64,000 bases of DNA from Coleophoma eucalyptorum (Eukaryota; Ascomycota; Leotiomycetes; Helotiales; Dermateaceae). The position numbers were made by a program, and so were the translations under genes. Shown here in pieces: positions 1-11,972 of this stretch. Under the pieces are notes generated by a model. That model had not been told where the DNA came from. It worked only from the letters and a program-made list of their open reading frames with translations, and did not search any database. The stretch lies in assembly GCA_026120035.1 (NCBI GenBank), contig JALRME010000020.1, positions 496,001 through 560,000 of the forward strand, written 5' to 3'. Position 1 is the first letter of the stretch. Every line of letters starts with the position of its first letter.

Positions 1-2329
1 AAGTCGACGAATATTCCCCTCTAGTTATTATACAGTACAAGCGAGCAACTTATACTCTTCTTCAGGGTATTAGGCGCCTTAATAACATACTTTACTTGCA
101 ATTTAGTGATCTAGAGTTAATATGCAATCTATCGAGGAGTTTTGCCACAGAAAAGGGCCATTCTTGCGTCGCATCGCATCGCTGGTCCCGAGGTCTTTTT
201 CTTTCGCTTACACTTCCGAGGGGAAAGAGTAGTGGGAGGAATGGGATCCCTGGGCTTCTGGGTCGTAGAGACAGGTTTGCATACTAAACGCCCGAGTTCT
301 GGACAGTTTGTAGTATCTGAAAGGATAGTTATGCAGGTAAAAAGGAGTGTTTCTTGCTGAAGTTGCGCGGGGCTAGAACGCCTTTTGGTAGAAATCGATA
401 GGTGGCAGGGAACCCTAGTTTCCAAAGGCGGTGATTAACCCTGGCACATCAGTACGTACACGGGATTCTCGGATCGTCGTTAACTTTAAGCTACGGTTAA
501 AATAGCTAAGCAGAAAGGGCCGATCTAATATATATACAGGATAGGTAGGTACCCTGTGTCTAGCTTTCTATTTCGAGCTCTTGTTAACTAGACGAACCTT
601 ACTTCACTCGTGTAATAGACTATCAACATAGTGTCGTAAGGATCTTTAGGTCTTCAACATCAAATTGGTGCGATAAATTGCCCGGAAATTATGGTTTACC
701 TACTTGTAATAAAACTTTAACAACACCTCCACAATCCCAGAAAGCACCTCAACAGGCCAGAGGTTCCGGTAACCATTTCGGAAAAATTATCTTCACAGAC
801 AACCTCCAGCCCTGAAGTGCTGAGCCAGCTGTTTGTTTTAGTGACGCAAACTAGTATTCGTTCTTCTATCTTCTTGGATATAGCCGAATCAATAAAGCAT
901 ACCTGAGCTCGATCCCCTGATTTCACCCAAGAGACTCATGGCTATGCTAGAAATTGTGGCATTGGCTAAGAGATGCCAACTTGGAGCATCAAAAAGATCA
1001 ACCTGAACTACATGTATCTCTTGGGCTATAATTGCATCTATAGGGACATGCGCAGGTATGCCCAAGCTGTCCAAAAATATACTTCTTAAAGATAAAGTAA
1101 GAGCCTATCAGATGGAATTTGTTGCCATGAGCCATGGCGTAGAATCTATGTAGTCCCTTATATACTAAAACTCATACTTTAACTTCCGAAGTTACGTTAC
1201 AGTCTCCAGCCACCATTCTAAGACCGGCAAATATTGGGTAACCACGGACAATTGGAAATGGCACCCTATCTATAAAAGGCACATCGAGACGTTGAGACCA
1301 AATCTCACCACACAGCTGGTGTTGCCACAAAGCAATTCTTAGAGCCAAAAGCTGATGCAATAAGCTATCGAGAGCTTCTTCGCATTTTCAGGGCTCACGA
1401 GACTGTCCCTGCCTCACAGTACGGTTGCAAACATGGAATGAATTCGGGGAACTGCTATATCATGAGATGAAAGTTCACAAAACAGATTCTTCCAGGAGAG
1501 GGTTTTTGGACGAGAGCCCACCAGACTTCGCCTGAACCGCAAGTGATTTGCGTAGGTTGCGTCACCACAAGGCTGTATGTAGCAAGACCCGAAACATGAA
1601 AATACCGGGTACGGGACTAAGGTATTGTCCCTGTGCTTTCCCCAGATTTGGAATATGCGGAGTGCGCGACCGCGAAACAGATATTTGGTTGGCCCACGGC
1701 CAAAGTTTACTGGACTGTAGCATGGTAGGTCAGAAGAATTTGAGGCGCTGAGGTTGTGCTTCAAGTCATCACGACAAGTGCTCAAGATGCTCGATGCAGG
1801 GAAGACAAGAACGGAAGGTTCGCTAAAACATTGGCTCCCGCCCCGAAACTGATGCCTTAGCTTACCGCCTGGTTGCCTTGCCTTTTTGGGGAGGCTGACA
1901 GAGAAAAGACTGAGCTGAGCCTCGCAAAGTCTCAAATCGACAAGATAATCTCTGGTCTTGTCTTGTCCATCGTTTCTTCTACTTCGACGGGAACAGATCT
2001 CTTGTTCTCGTACGACTTCCTCATATTCTTCAAGTATTGCCGTATAATATCATTTTCTCGCCCTGCCACTTTTCCTATCGACATCTCCTGTCCTGTCCTC
2101 CCCAGCCTCTAAGCGCCTCCCCTTGCCTTGACCTGTAGCTTACAAGTGCTTGCATACTTGCCCATGCAGTGCGCAGACCGCTGCCAATAGGCCTCGACAC
2201 GACGAAGTTACCCTATCCCACACGAACAGATGTTCATCCCCTAATCGATAATATCCGTCCCCGCCCCATAATTCTGGTGTTGCTGCTCAGATGCCCAATT
2301 TGTAGGGCTATTGACGTTGGGTTCTCGAA
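1..2329. other. Gene-poor 5' stretch
   Basis: No convincing gene is visible. The first 700 bases are fairly AT-rich with frequent stops in all frames. On the minus strand between about 700 and 1390 there are several short open stretches with protein-like composition that do not join into one frame; they may be a decayed gene (see findings). The last 350 bases are pyrimidine-rich with many CT runs, as expected for the promoter and 5' leader of the E3 ligase gene that follows. Confidence 0.5.
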
Positions 2330-4665
2330 ATGGCGTCCTCTCACGGCGAGGAAGGCGAGAAAGTGAGGCGGCGGCGGCGACGCAGGTTGCACAGTGGCTC
2401 GGCAGGCAAGAAGTACAGGTCCTACGACGGAGAGGAAATCATAGTCGAGCCCGCTGTCGAGGAAGTCCGTCGCAGTCGAGTACAAAGGCTCGATAGCCAC
2501 AAGACCCACAGCAGAAGCGTTGCGTCTTCCAAAATGACCTCCGAATCACACGCGACGTTAACTACCTCAAAGTCTGGCTCGAGCCACAGGAGGAAGAAAA
2601 GCCACCATAGCGAAGGCGCCAAACACCGCACACGAAGAGATTCTCCGTCAAGACACGACGAATACGTTTATAAAGTACCTGGCAAAAAATCAGGTCCCCG
2701 TATCGTAGAGAAACAATCGAGTCAGGATGATGAGTCTACAGAATCTGAAGAGGGGCGTACTTTGGAGGAAGAGGCTGTCAAACCGGAACCGAAGAAGAGG
2801 AGGATTAAGATAGTCTATATGACCCCAGAGGAAGCTAGGAAGAGGGAGCGGAGTCACCGTCCCTCTACGCGAAGTAGAGAACCAGAAAAGATCAAAAATG
2901 ATCGTGAGTCGGTTCATCGAAATAAAGGAGGAAGTTCTCGTAAAACGGATATCTTACCAGCGTCTCCACCAAAAAGGTAAGGATGCAATAAACAGTCTCT
3001 ATGGCTATGCTAATATCGCTACAGGAGTCAGTCAACAAGAGACGCCCTAGTGTCAACGTCACGGCCAACTTTGAAAAGATCCAGCACGACAACTTCGCAC
3101 GCAATATCACACCGAGCTCACCATCCGCCATCTATAGCCACAGCGAACTCTTCAGCTAAGAGGTCAAGTTTTTTAGGTAGCTTTTTCGGACCCTCTATTC
3201 AGCACCATCATTCTGAGCCAGCATCACCACCTAGACTGTGAGTACTTGTATGGTCGGCTGCTACTATAAGTTATTGACCACCCCAGCGTCGAGTGTTTGA
3301 CATGTCTGTCCGATGACATCCCCGTCTACAAGTCTGCGAAACTAAAATGTGGCCACCGAATGTGTCACTCTTGCTTAAAGCGCATCTTCAAGCTATCCGT
3401 GATGGATCCTCAACATATGCCGCCAAAATGCTGCACAAGCGATCATATACCACTTAAACATGTGGAGAGACTCTTTGATGTCAAGTTCAAGAGAAAATGG
3501 AACTTGAAGTTTCAAGAATATACGACGAAAAATCGAATCTATTGTCCCGCCCGTCGTTGTGGCGAGTGGATCAAACCTGGCAATATACATAGTGAAGGCG
3601 GTCGAAAGTATGGCAAATGTAGCCGCTGTAAAACCAAGGTATGCTGTTTGTGCAACTGCAAATGGCATGGCAGCAGAGACTGCGTCAAGGACGAAGAAAC
3701 CAGTAGACTACTTGAGACTGCCAAGCAAGCTGGATGGCAGAGATGCTATAATTGCAGAACAATGGTCGAGTTGAAGGAGGGGTGTAATCACATGACCTGG
3801 TAAGTCAACAGGACCTTTGTCTCCTAATTTCTGGCTAACCTGTAGAAGTCGATGCACTGCCGAGTTCTGTATGATATGTGGTTTAAAATGGAAGTCCTGT
3901 AACTGCCCTTGGTTTAATTACGACGCGGTTGAAAATGATCGGTTGAACCATATGCGAATTCCTGGAGAGGGAATAGATGAACAAGCAATTCTAATAGATC
4001 GACCCAATCGTCTGCGACGGCCAAGAGCTATGAATTACGACCAAGAAATGAATCAACGAAGGCGACAAGAACGAATGGATGAAATTCTCGCTCGACGTTT
4101 ACAGAGAGTAACTATTGATGATGACGACGACTATAATGGGGGTATTGGGGACATAAATGGGATAGGCAACGGAGCTGGACATCTCATGAACGAAGATTAT
4201 GTCAGGAGAGCTCATACGGTCGTGGCTGGGGCACTTAACCAGGCCAACGCAACAGCAAACTACATTATGGGAGTTAATCGACAAAGAGGAATTCCTCCAC
4301 CTGCTGTTCATGCACGGGGTTTAGGAGAGAGGTACCCAACAGAGCAACATGGACCGCCTCCTCCTCCGATGTTGCGAAGGCCATCTGTCAGCGAGCAACC
4401 ACTTCCCGTAAGACCTATCGCCAGACTGGTGCCTCAGCGAGCAAGTCGTGACTATGCAGCAGAGCCAGCAGTACACGCAACGAGATCCCCACCCAGGCCT
4501 GCGCAACGAGCGCCTCCGCCGCCTGTACAACGTCAGGTACCGAAAGACTCTGTACTTGCTGGTCTTGGGGGCTCAGGACGGGGTAGCAACAGAGTAGGTG
4601 CGTGGAGGTCGCATGTTCAGCCGGGAGTTGTCCCTGCTGAAGGCGTTCTATCCGTTGTTGATTAG
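2330..4665 (+). CDS. RBR-type E3 ubiquitin ligase (RING1-IBR-RING2)
   Basis: Predicted exons are 2330-2976, 3025-3237, 3287-3799 and 3849-4665, giving 729 aa. The first 280 or so residues are basic, Ser/Arg-rich and probably disordered. RING1 follows, starting VECLTCLSDD with a CGHRMCHSC core, then an IBR (CPARRCGEW, CSRCKTKVCCLCNCKWH), then RING2 (CYNCRTMVELKEGCNHMTC, CRCTAEFCMICG). The RING2 cysteine in EGCNHM matches the ubiquitin-accepting catalytic cysteine of HHARI-type RBR ligases, so the enzyme should be active. The last intron ends AAG at 3846-3848; using the TAG three bases earlier would create a stop, and the AAG choice restores the RING2 TCRC motif. The C-terminal 260 residues are proline-rich and low complexity. 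RBR enzymes pass ubiquitin from an E2 to substrate through this cysteine; the substrate here is unknown. Confidence 0.9.
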
Positions 4666-5426
4666 AGTTATTTAAAGAAGAAACAACGTTTGCGGTCAGG
4701 TACCAGATGTCAACACTATTCGAAGCATTTTTGGGGGAAATGTAGAAAGGCGATTGGTTATCTGTGATTGAGTTCGCATGAAATAGGGATAGGATACGAA
4801 TACGGGTACTTATCTTAGGACGTTTTGGGGTTGGGAGTAAGGGCTTTACGATGGGATGACGGGTCATTTCGACTTTTGGTGAATCTATTAATACCCATCT
4901 GCTTTTTTGAATACTAAGTTATCCATTGGTACTGCTTTATCTTATACATAACCTTAACTACACTTCGATTCCTTGTGCAAACATGTCTGTTGAGGTTTGC
5001 GAAGTAAGAAAGACCTAAGGCATGAGGGCACCTGAGAATACTTTCCATGAATTTGACATTTCCGCGGCAGGGCTACCCCTTCTAGAAGAATGCCATAGCA
5101 CCAGCCACAGCACCAACAGCCACAGCGTCATCTCATCAGTCCTTCCGTCTCGCATCGTCACGTTGTGCTCCCAAAATATTGTGCACGCGGACAACACTCC
5201 AGCATCTCTCATCGGCACGCAACAAGAAACGAATAACAACGAGAATAAACAACGAAAATAGACTCCTCTCTATGCGTTGATGCCGGCTCACAGGTGTCAA
5301 TTTCTCGTATTCTGTATTTATTGTACTTAATCAACATGATGTTATGATCTTGAACGAAACTCAACCTCCCGGGAAATTACACTTCACCGCTATCCGCAGC
5401 GCTCCGTACACTTCAACAACCTCAGT
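4666..5426. other. Intergenic, no gene seen
   Basis: This holds the 3' region of the E3 ligase and the promoter of the lipase gene. Short open frames exist on both strands but none has recognisable composition or splice structure. Confidence 0.6.
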
Positions 5427-8400
5427 ATGTTGCTTCTTCACCAAGCTGGAAGTGTGAAAATTGGCGAGGTGGTCCGCTATACCGTCACTTATACACCTGC
5501 GCACGATCGAATCCTGCCCTCTCCATCGGTACTAGCTCTGAAGATCAAAAACACTTCGGCCCTTGCCCTACGCGCAGCCTTCATTCATGGCCCTTATACG
5601 CTGTACGCAGCTGCTTATCCTTCGACCTTTTCCCCAGACACCAAGTGCGAGAATCCGCGCCGCGAAGGTGTTCCAGAATACGAACCGAATCTAAAAGCAG
5701 GGGGCACGTTCGCCTGTGAGCTGAAAGTACCTGCAGACGTGCGGAAGAGTGCTGGCACGGGTCGACAAGATGGCAGGCTGGGGGACGATAGTGTGAACGA
5801 AATAAAGAGCGTCAGTTGGATAATTGAGGTCTCTAGCCAAATTATATTCAGCACAAGCGCAGCCGTGCACTACGAAATCCTGCTAGGGAGAGACGAGCGC
5901 AGTTTGAACTTGGGGGTACTTGGGAATTCAGGACCAGCTCCAGGCCAGATCAGTGATCATCAACAGAGCCAAGGCGCAAAGGATGGCCATCACGCTGCAC
6001 AACCCAAAGGTGTATATTCCAAGGCTATCCGGGTCGTTGTGGATGACACTGCAAGTTTATGGAATACTCCGCGGATGCCAACATGGGACGATATGGAAAG
6101 AGCTTCAGGTGCAGAGGCAGCGCCGCAAAAGCCAAATAAAGATACGCCTGTAGATAGCGTTATGAAAGGGAAAGATGAAAATCAGCCCGGTCATAGGCGA
6201 AAGAGGCAGAAGAAAGTGCATTTGGTTGTTTTGACGCATGGCTTGCATAGTAACCTTGGTGCCGATATGCTTTATCTAAAGGAAAGCATAGACGCTGCTT
6301 CGAAACAAGCAAAGGCAGATGCAAAAGAACGACGAGCAAAGCGAAGAGCAGAAGAGCGGGAGAAAGCCGCAACAGCCAGTCAAGAGCACCACGATCATGA
6401 CAGCGAAAGGAAAGATGAAGGCGGGAAGGAGAAGGCTCCAGCTGATCAGCGCGAGGATAATACGGACGAAAGTGAAGATGAAGAAGAGGTCATTGTTCGA
6501 GGGTTTTCTGGAAATGCTACTCGTACGGAGCGGGGAATAAAATATTTGGGAAAACGACTAGCTAAATACGTACTCAACATGACATACCCGAGTCAACCAT
6601 ACCGACCTGTAACGAAGTCAGCGGCCAATGCACTTTCGAATGCATTAAAACATGATCACGGCGAAGGGTTACCTCCAGATGGCCGACTTTCACACAAAGA
6701 CAGTACGATCGTTGAGGCTCCTTTCCACGACGAAAAGCCAGCGTTCAAGATTACAAGTATAAGTTTCATTGCACATTCTCTGGGAGGCCTGATACAGACA
6801 TATGCCGTTGCATACATTCAAAAACACTCTCCTCAGTTCTTCGACATAATCAAACCTATAAACTTCATCGCAATGGCCTCACCATTTTTGGGTTTGAGCA
6901 ATGAAAATCCCCTGTATGTCAAGTTTGCTTTGGATTTTGGGCTTGTTGGTCGGACTGGCCAAGATCTGGGTCTCACTTGGCGAGCACCCACCATTGCTCG
7001 CAGTGGTTGGGGTGCTATCGTGGGTGGTATTGGGGAGAGTGCACGCAAGAAGACCGACGGCGAACCTTCACCGGAAGCAAAGCCATTGCTACGAATCCTT
7101 CCAACAGGGCCAGCTCATACTGTTCTCAAGAAGTTTAGAAATCGGACTGTTTATTCGAATGTCGTAAATGATGGAATAGTACCGCTACGGACGAGCTGTC
7201 TCTTATTCCTTGATTGGCAAGGACTTGGCCGTGTCGAAAAGGCTAGACGCGAGAACGGTCTTGTGGGTACTATGGCTGAATGGGGTTGGGCGGAGATCAC
7301 AGGTGCGAACTCGAATTTCTCGAACTCGCCACGACGAAGTGGGTTCAACTCAGATGATGACAGTGACCTGGAAGGAAATAATACTCCTACTAGGCAAGGA
7401 CATGGAACTGAGGTTCCTCAGCCGCCACCCGATGCAACAGATAATGATGATGCCCGAAGTTTTAAAAGTGCCCCACGCTCGAATGGTTCTTCTGAGGAAA
7501 TGGACAGGCTTGCATATGGCGGTAGCCCAATCTCGGCATCAGCTCCCTCTGAAAGCGGACCTTTGGCGAGTATATTGGGATTTTTCAAGCCAGCGTCACA
7601 TAAGCCAAATGGATCTCGATTGAAGGCTGCCCCGAAGATATACAAGCGTAGCCAAACAATTAATTTTGACGAGCTGTCAACGCCATCCATATCAACACAG
7701 CCATTGTCTCCTGGGCCTTCAAAGGTTACCACAGGGGATGATGAGACACAGAACCCCGATCTACTGTCTGCGCCCCCTAAAACCACTTTCTTTGAATCAG
7801 CTGGGGATCTGCTCAAACCACCATTGCCATCGGTTGAGTTCTTGATCGATCCTTCTAGTCGGCCGCGCACGATATTTCACGATCGAGTGTATCATCCATC
7901 TGATATACCGCCTCCACCAATGAAAAGGCGTTCAGCTGGCATTGTTCGTCGCTTTTCTTCTCAAGTTTCTCCCTCGATGCCGACCAGTCCCAATCCTGGT
8001 ATCGCACATGAATCCAGCGAGCTCAGCACCCGTGATTACGACGATCCCAAGAATCATCCTGACCGAGATCCTAGAGACGTTGTGGACAGCTCGGCTATGA
8101 AGGTTGAGGAGAAGATAGCTAGAGCTTATCATCGCGACCTATCTTGGCGCAAGGTACTCGTAAGACTCGAACCGGATGCACACAATAACATGATTGTTCG
8201 TCGTATGTTTGCTAACGCTTATGGTTGGCCCGTCGTTAAGCATCTTGTGGACACACATTTCAGTGATGCTGCTGTAGCAACAACTCGGGATGAAGATGAG
8301 ACAAATACTGAGCGTGCCAAAGCCTCTAAAGAGGAAACTGGTAAGCACGGCGAGGAGGTCAATGATGACCGAGAAGGGCGTGAGACCGTTAAAGGCATGA

Positions 8401-8993
8401 GTCAAGAGGATAGTACCGACTCCGACACCCAGGAATCCAGAGATGAAGTATCGGCTTTAAACCCAGCACCCAAATCTGGTAGCCTGGGGAAGACTCTTGC
8501 CAACGCTGAATCCGCGCAAAATCGACCTCGTACAGAAAGAGCTGACTCTACCACCGGCACTTGGAGTGACCGCGATTGGGCCGACAGTGCTGAAGATAGT
8601 GATGATGGCTACCCAGCCTACGGCGAGACAACTGCCACTTCCAATGCCTCGACAAACTATTTTTCAAACCAGCAGCCAGGAGGCAAAAAAAAACCAACTT
8701 CTCCGAGTTGGAACTGGACTGATGCCATTGTCGGTAGAGGATCCGGTCTATCGAGCCCGAAAGGAACAGACAAAGCGGAGATCAATAAATTCCTAGGTAC
8801 AAGAAGAGAGAGCATTAAAAGTCCCGTCGATCCGCAATTGCAGAAGGATGCAGCAACTGCGAGAAGGCTACTTAAAGACCACGCAACGAATCCTGGCTTA
8901 GGACTTAGGATTAAAGCACCTAGTGAAGACGGGACTGACAGCGAAGAGGGTGTCACTGAATCTGTTGCAAGACTTAGTATGAACGGCAATTAG
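5427..8993 (+). CDS. DUF676 / ROG1-like lipase or serine esterase
   Basis: A single-exon gene of 1188 aa. The N-terminus (MLLLHQAGSVKIGEVVRYTV) is the usual start of the large fungal proteins of this family, which supports the chosen ATG. The hydrolase fold is split. The THGLHSNLG strand lies near residue 270, the nucleophile sits in AHSLGG (Ser about 451), a likely acid is in VVNDGIVPL (Asp about 582), and a likely histidine is in EPDAHNNM (His about 919). Between the first two lies a charged Lys/Glu-rich insert of roughly 100 residues, and between the acid and the histidine lies a long disordered Ser/Pro-rich segment. The last 220 residues are acidic and low complexity. Yeast Rog1 is a monoacylglycerol lipase; a lipid substrate is expected but not shown here. 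No membrane segment or signal peptide is evident. Confidence 0.88.
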   Translation: MLLLHQAGSVKIGEVVRYTVTYTPAHDRILPSPSVLALKIKNTSALALRAAFIHGPYTLYAAAYPSTFSPDTKCENPRREGVPEYEPNLKAGGTFACELKVPADVRKSAGTGRQDGRLGDDSVNEIKSVSWIIEVSSQIIFSTSAAVHYEILLGRDERSLNLGVLGNSGPAPGQISDHQQSQGAKDGHHAAQPKGVYSKAIRVVVDDTASLWNTPRMPTWDDMERASGAEAAPQKPNKDTPVDSVMKGKDENQPGHRRKRQKKVHLVVLTHGLHSNLGADMLYLKESIDAASKQAKADAKERRAKRRAEEREKAATASQEHHDHDSERKDEGGKEKAPADQREDNTDESEDEEEVIVRGFSGNATRTERGIKYLGKRLAKYVLNMTYPSQPYRPVTKSAANALSNALKHDHGEGLPPDGRLSHKDSTIVEAPFHDEKPAFKITSISFIAHSLGGLIQTYAVAYIQKHSPQFFDIIKPINFIAMASPFLGLSNENPLYVKFALDFGLVGRTGQDLGLTWRAPTIARSGWGAIVGGIGESARKKTDGEPSPEAKPLLRILPTGPAHTVLKKFRNRTVYSNVVNDGIVPLRTSCLLFLDWQGLGRVEKARRENGLVGTMAEWGWAEITGANSNFSNSPRRSGFNSDDDSDLEGNNTPTRQGHGTEVPQPPPDATDNDDARSFKSAPRSNGSSEEMDRLAYGGSPISASAPSESGPLASILGFFKPASHKPNGSRLKAAPKIYKRSQTINFDELSTPSISTQPLSPGPSKVTTGDDETQNPDLLSAPPKTTFFESAGDLLKPPLPSVEFLIDPSSRPRTIFHDRVYHPSDIPPPPMKRRSAGIVRRFSSQVSPSMPTSPNPGIAHESSELSTRDYDDPKNHPDRDPRDVVDSSAMKVEEKIARAYHRDLSWRKVLVRLEPDAHNNMIVRRMFANAYGWPVVKHLVDTHFSDAAVATTRDEDETNTERAKASKEETGKHGEEVNDDREGRETVKGMSQEDSTDSDTQESRDEVSALNPAPKSGSLGKTLANAESAQNRPRTERADSTTGTWSDRDWADSAEDSDDGYPAYGETTATSNASTNYFSNQQPGGKKKPTSPSWNWTDAIVGRGSGLSSPKGTDKAEINKFLGTRRESIKSPVDPQLQKDAATARRLLKDHATNPGLGLRIKAPSEDGTDSEEGVTESVARLSMNGN

Positions 8994-9454
8994 AACCCTA
9001 GTATCAAGGAACTGTAACTTAGATCTGTAAAAACGAGTAAGATAGTACATATGACGAGAATAATACTTATATATGACATTCAAGATGTAACTGCTAAATG
9101 TCGAAATTTAAGCGAGCGCCCTCCCCCTGTTGCCACAACTGCTTCCTCACTACTCGTAATTCAAATTGCAATCCTTACCTTCTATGGCCTTCAAAACAGG
9201 CAAGCGCCCGATCTTTTCAAAGTTAAAAAAATGAGCATAGCATATGTAACCAATCTTCAGTAGTGAAACGACCTGCTTGCAAATCTCACGTTCGTATTGG
9301 GTTGAGAAACTCGAAGCTGAAATTAATTGGTAATAGGGTCTTTGGACACTGTGTGCCGATTCTGCATATTCTCTTTGATGCATGAAAGATTCATTCAGTA
9401 ATATCTTAAATTTGAGCGGCCCAAATCAGATGCAGAAATTTCTGGCCATTTCAA
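8994..9454. other. Intergenic between convergent genes
   Basis: The lipase (plus) and EthD (minus) genes converge here, so it should hold two 3' ends. No coding signal was seen. Confidence 0.6.
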
Positions 9455-10218
9455 TTATTCTCGTGCTACTCGCAACTCACCTGCTCCCTCCCGTCCAGCG
9501 CCTGCAACACTTTCCCCCTCCCCCCCTTTCCCAACCTCCAAACTGTGTTTTTCCCCTCTCACCTTCTCCTTCCACTCCAATATCCCATCCGTACCCCCCA
9601 TCCCCTCAATCGCTTTGCCAAAAATCACCTTCTCATACCCAATCATCACGCTAATTGGCATGGCCATGAAGTGTTTGCTGTCAGGATTCAAATCCGTGAT
9701 CCATTCAGGCGACTGAAAGAACTTCATCCAGTCGCCCCATTCGCGCACCCAGATCTCGGAACACCCGTCAAATTCCAGCACATTGAGTCCTGTCAGAGAG
9801 CTCTTGGCAAGAGTGGCGAGGGAGGGTGTTTGTGCTAGCTGTTTTTTTGAGTTGCGGGGGCCGCGGTGGTTAGAATGGGTCGTTTATTTATAAAATACGT
9901 TTTCTGCTCCTTCTGTCCCGATTTCCCCTTTTATCGCCTTAAACATATAGATAGCTCCCCTGAATTGTGCAGCTCAAAGTCAAGAATTGGAAACTAACTA
10001 ACCTGCACATAACGCTTTAGATTACACACTGCAAAGTCCTTGGTTGCGACCGTCAGATCTGCATGCACCGTCTCCCAGTGCCGGTAGAAATGCTCGTGCG
10101 AGACTTCTGGTAGCTTGTTGAAGAAGAAGGATAGCTTGAGGCAGGGCTGGACGTTGGGCTTCGCATCGTAACTAAGCTCAGGATGGGTGAATGTGTGGGG
10201 GACGGGTTGGTGTGCCAT
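9455..10218 (-). CDS. EthD domain protein (dimeric alpha/beta barrel)
   Basis: Two exons on the minus strand, 10003-10218 and 9455-9838, joined in phase 0 to give 199 aa starting MAHQPVPHTF. An upstream in-frame start is possible but would run through a Lys/Pro low-complexity stretch next to a poly-G tract, so the internal ATG at 10218 was preferred. The EthD signature is clear: KLSFFFNKLPEVSHEHFYRHWETVHADL near residue 30-55, and a second half with GCSEIWVREWGDWMKFFQSP. EthD proteins are small ferredoxin-like dimers. Some take part in ether degradation or in aromatic dehydration and decarboxylation of fungal polyketides, but many have no known reaction. It lies beside an alcohol dehydrogenase on the same strand. 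The tail after about residue 175 is Gly/Ala-rich and probably disordered. Confidence 0.82.
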
Positions 10219-10897
10219 TCTATCCTTTTTCTTCTTTTTGGTCGTTGAGAGGGGGGGGGGGGGGCAAGGGAGCAATTATGGTACCTATTGGTAACAGAAA
10301 GGACACCTATGAAGCAGAGATAGAACACTGAGAGGAAAATCATCCTTCAATCTATATACATCTCAGAGGACTGCCATTTCCTTCCTTACCCGAGTATGCC
10401 AACTCCAACTCCGTTCTCCAACTCTGCTTATCGTTCTCCAGGCTCTCACCACCGCCATCATTCCCAGATATTCTTCATCCGTCTGTGTATTCTCTTTCAT
10501 GGCATATGATTGGAAACAGATGGGCTTGCAGTGCTAGTGCCGAGGAGTTGAGAGTCAAAATTTGGGAAAAATGCGGGGTCTGGCATGCTAACTCCTGAAC
10601 GCAGACCTTGAAGTCCCCAGACACTCTACGACTGGAGATTCATGAGTGGTATGGTATCTCTCACTCACTCTCGCATTGGATAAATGTTACCAGTGATATG
10701 TAGTGTGATTATCGGTTCTTCTCCAAGTGGTTGGACGGTAGAAGTGTTGAACTTGTTTATGTGTGAAAGTTCGTCGCTTAGCAACATTGAGGAAAGCAAC
10801 GATATGTCTTCGTCTGCTTTTCACTTGCATTGAATTTCAGGATTAATAGTAGTTGTATAGTAGACATCATGATTTATATACCTATGTAAAGACTATC
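10219..10897. other. Intergenic with 14-base poly-G tract
   Basis: This holds the promoter of the EthD gene and the 3' end of the alcohol dehydrogenase gene, both on the minus strand. A homopolymer of 14 G lies at 10251-10264, about 35 bases upstream of the EthD start. No gene was seen. Confidence 0.6.
10251..10264 (+). repeat. Poly-G homopolymer (14 bases)
   Basis: Fourteen consecutive G on the plus strand (poly-C on the coding strand of the EthD gene), in its 5' leader or promoter. Such tracts slip during replication and sequencing, so the exact length is uncertain. Confidence 0.9.
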
Positions 10898-11972
10898 TCA
10901 AAATACAACAGCCATTCTCTTCGTGCTCTTCCCCGCATGCATCAGATCAACCATATCCTGGACATCCTCAAGACTACTCCTGGTATCAACCACAGGAAAA
11001 ATGTTATGTTTCGAAGTAAAGTCCACCGCCTTCTGCATGCGCTGCGGAATACTTGTGCTCTCACTCTTAACCTTGTACCGCCCGAGCGCGAGATCCATAC
11101 TCGAGATCTGCAGCGGATTAGAAGGGAGGCCAATGACCATCAGAACACCGCCCAGCTTAATGATCTTGGTCGCACCAGCATACGCCGCATCCGCATTGCT
11201 GTATACCGCTGCGGACTGCACGCCTCCACCCGTGACCTTGAGGAGCTCCTCGACGTAGTTCTTGTTCGTCATCGAGTTGAAGACATAATCAGCACCCTGA
11301 GATTTCGCCTCGGCGAGAATGGAGTCGTTGATATCGATGCCGACTACTTTACACCCCATTGCCTTTGCGTACTGCGTGGCCATCTGCCCCAGGCCACCGC
11401 AACCCACCACACCGACCCAATCCCCTGGCTTCAATTCCGAAGAATCCAGAGAATGGAAGACGGTGATACCTGCACAGAAGACCACGGCTGCAGTCTTGAC
11501 GTCGAAGTTCTCTGGGAGGATTACAGCGTTGTGATAATCGACTACGGCGTACTCGGCGAAGAAGCCATCGATGGAGAAACCTTGCAAGAGCTGTTTTCCA
11601 GTCTCGCAGTGAAGATTGTGAACCATGCAACCTGCGCACTCAAAGCAGCAGCCGACGATGTACAGGAAGCCAACGACGTCGCCTTCTTTGAAGCCTTTGC
11701 CTTTGGCGCTGGGGTGCAGTTTGGTGATGGTGCCCACCCCTTCGTGTCCAATGGTCACGGGCTCCGTCCGGTCTGGAGAGGCGATTGCCATCATGTCGGA
11801 ATGACAGAGGGATGCGGAGAGCATCTTGACGAGGAATTGATTCTCGGCTGGTTCGGGGATAGGCAGTTCATTGACGACCATCTTCTTCACCGTCTTCAAA
11901 AGATCGAGTCAATATGGGCATTGCTAAAGCTGTGTTGTAGCGACTTACCGGATCCCATTGTGCTGCCTTCAT
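10898..11972 (-). CDS. Zinc-dependent alcohol dehydrogenase (MDR family)
   Basis: A short first exon (11949-11972, encoding MKAAQWDP) is followed by a long exon 10898-11893; they join in phase 0 to give 339 aa, the usual length for this family. Catalytic zinc ligands are visible as CHSD (Cys 38) and GHEG (His 58, Glu 59). The structural zinc loop is CCFECAGCMVHNLHC, with its four cysteines. The NAD(P) Rossmann motif is GVVGCGGLGQMATQYAK, followed by VVGIDI with an acidic residue after the second strand, which favours NAD over NADP. It should interconvert a primary alcohol and an aldehyde. The next gene, in divergent orientation across 734 bases, is an aldehyde dehydrogenase, so the two probably act in series from alcohol to acid. 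Confidence 0.92.

Noticed and set aside
1414..1935. 173-codon minus-strand open frame
   Set aside because: Composition is not protein-like, no recognisable domain, and no splice or start context.
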